A DNA stretch of 64,000 bases from Grammothele lineata (Eukaryota > Basidiomycota > Agaricomycetes > Polyporales > Polyporaceae). A program made the position numbers and the translations under genes. Numbering within the stretch: the first letter of the stretch is position 1; the number at the start of each line of letters is the position of its first letter. Below, piece by piece: positions 62,665 through 64,000 of the stretch. The stretch covers positions 310,001 to 374,000 of the forward strand of contig NDFF03000057.1 of NCBI GenBank assembly GCA_002150815.3. The letters run 5' to 3'. The notes below the pieces were generated by a model that did not search any database, had not been told where the DNA came from, and saw only the letters and a program-made list of their open reading frames with translations.

Positions 62665-64000
62665 TCACGCGCGAAGCTTCGTAAATATACTCCGCAGCGG
62701 CACAGGCATCTTGCTCCCTGCCGCCGCGCCCTTCTCGACCGCGTGGCTCGACGTGACCGCAGGTCGGCCGCCCCTCGGGTTCCCGAAGCTATGAGCAGAC
62801 TGCTTCCGGCGCTGCTGTTGCTGAGAATCCTCGCGTGGGCGAGAAAGCCCTCTCGCAGGCCCAAGGGGGGCTGAAGCTACGCGCCCCCCACGACGGTCGC
62901 ACCCCGCCGCTGCCGCTTTGTTCACGTTCTCGCAACCCGCGCTGGCGCTCTTCGGGCGTGTGGGGACGTGGAGGCTGCGTTCCGCCGGAACAGGCATGTT
63001 GAGGCGCAAGTTCGTCGCCCTGAGGGGCGCGCGCCGCCGCGCCTCCAACAGCGCGGGCGTCGGCGGGCCACGCGCGCCCGGAGTTGGCTCCGGGACCGCG
63101 CAGAGGCTAGGGTTTGGGGGCTGCAGCCCAGGAGCGCCCACAACGGCGCCGCCCGCTCCAGAGCCGAGGACGGGCTTGGGCGGAGCCGGAGGCGTGGTTG
63201 TGGATGGGCGGCGCGCGAGGGCGCGGGCGCGGACAGCGGGGTGCTTGGCCATTGTCTCACCCGGTCGGAGTGACGGTGCGAGGCGCGGGGGCGCGGGCAA
63301 GGGGCCAGTGGGGGCTGGAGACGGCGCAGTACGCGGCTTTGAGATGGGGGCAAGGGTGGCGGCGGCGAGGTGTGGAGGCGATGGTCGCATGGACGATGGG
63401 CCAGAGTCGGAATCGTTGTCGGACTGCACGTCGCATAGGGGCGAGCGTCTACGAGGAGCTGTCATAGGCGCGCGATCGCTGAGTCGCGGGCTGGCGGAGT
63501 CGAGGTTGGGCCGTGGGGGCGACTCCGGACGCGACAGCGGACGACGAGGCATGTCGACGTCGTCATCGTCAAACTCGGAACGGTAGTGCGGCTCCTCGAT
63601 GAGATATTCGTGCAGGCTAGGCACGGCGGAAAATCGGACGCTCTTCCTCCCCTTCAGAATTCCCCTCACAGGAAACTTCGCGCTGGTGGTGCTTGATGGG
63701 CGCGATCCCAGAGGCGAGTTGAGATCAGCCGTCGGCTCTGTGGAGAGCGTGTAAGGCGTGTAAGGCGTCTCGAAAGGTACAGGGTCGTGGGGCAGGATGT
63801 CCTCGTTACGGTCAGCTGCGGGGTAGAGCTTGTCGATCTTCTCCATATGGGCTTCTGTCGGTGCATAACCGGACTCGAGATCGCCGTCGGGTGCCTGGAT
63901 GATTACGGTCTTGCGCCTCTTCTGCTTTGATGACACTTGCCCCGAGCGTCCCTCGTTCACATCGCTGCCATCAACGGGAGGGGACTTCGTGGTGGGAGCT
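62665..64000 (-). CDS. Basic Pro/Ser-rich protein with RVxF-like motif, 5' part outside window
   Basis: The frame is open from the window edge to a TGA at 62665-62667, giving the last 444 residues; the start lies beyond 64000. I see no need for an intron in this part. Near its beginning in the window is a basic KQKRRK patch, then about 100 residues on GILKGRKSVRFSAV, in which KSVRF fits the RVxF docking motif for protein phosphatase 1. An acidic patch (SEFDDDDVDMPRR) follows, then a long disordered stretch rich in Pro, Ala and Arg, and the end PLRSIFTKLRA. I do not recognise the family. Cell-cycle or cytoskeletal phosphatase regulators share this style of motif; that is analogy only. Antisense frames of up to 222 codons are shadows. 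Confidence 0.7.
   Translation of the reverse strand, partial: APTTKSPPVDGSDVNEGRSGQVSSKQKRRKTVIIQAPDGDLESGYAPTEAHMEKIDKLYPAADRNEDILPHDPVPFETPYTPYTLSTEPTADLNSPLGSRPSSTTSAKFPVRGILKGRKSVRFSAVPSLHEYLIEEPHYRSEFDDDDVDMPRRPLSRPESPPRPNLDSASPRLSDRAPMTAPRRRSPLCDVQSDNDSDSGPSSMRPSPPHLAAATLAPISKPRTAPSPAPTGPLPAPPRLAPSLRPGETMAKHPAVRARALARRPSTTTPPAPPKPVLGSGAGGAVVGAPGLQPPNPSLCAVPEPTPGARGPPTPALLEARRRAPLRATNLRLNMPVPAERSLHVPTRPKSASAGCENVNKAAAAGCDRRGGRVASAPLGPARGLSRPREDSQQQQRRKQSAHSFGNPRGGRPAVTSSHAVEKGAAAGSKMPVPLRSIFTKLRA

Overview
The window looks like nuclear DNA of a filamentous basidiomycete, most likely an Agaricomycete. It is GC-rich, its genes are cut by many short GT-AG introns (mostly 46-65 nt), and it carries a C2H2 factor of the CON7 type, a Zn2Cys6 regulator and a quelling-type RNA-dependent RNA polymerase. 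I reconstructed seven protein genes exon by exon, two intron-containing tRNA genes and two short inverted-repeat DNA elements. No database search was possible; family names rest on recognised motifs.

Layout. 352-8922 (minus): complete TOR kinase in about 25 exons. 9308-11610 (plus): F-box/RCC1-repeat protein of the Saf1 type, divergent from TOR across a 385-bp shared upstream region. 11831-11914 (minus): tRNA-Pro(AGG). 11915-25906: 14 kb with no supportable gene, holding one TA-flanked MITE at 16560-16739. 25907-28436 (minus): CON7-like C2H2 factor, flanked by strand-asymmetric purine/pyrimidine DNA. 28437-43461: 15 kb nearly empty, with a 948-bp terminal-inverted-repeat element (29556-30503) and a doubtful coding fragment near 39.1 kb. 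43462-44967 (plus): coiled-coil/RING protein. 44968-47854: no gene, with a G-rich minisatellite near 46.4 kb. 47855-51352 (minus): ARP8 of the INO80 remodeller. 51543-51626 (plus): second tRNA-Pro(AGG). 51936-55844 (plus): RNA-dependent RNA polymerase with an intact DYDGD motif. 55845-59454: no clear gene. 59455-61544 (plus): Zn2Cys6 factor. 62665-64000 (minus): 3' part of a basic, proline-rich protein with a likely PP1-docking motif, running off the window.

The genes do not form one pathway. TOR is the central growth kinase, the F-box protein is a likely SCF ubiquitin-ligase adaptor, CON7 and the Zn2Cys6 protein are regulators, ARP8 acts in chromatin remodelling and the RdRP makes double-stranded RNA for silencing. 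The least expected features are very small exons (13, 15 and 16 nt) at or beside essential residues, a perfect 20-bp palindrome in an RdRP intron, two tRNA-Pro copies identical except in their introns, and the contrast between gene-dense blocks and two 14-15 kb near-empty blocks. I saw no clearly new biological system.
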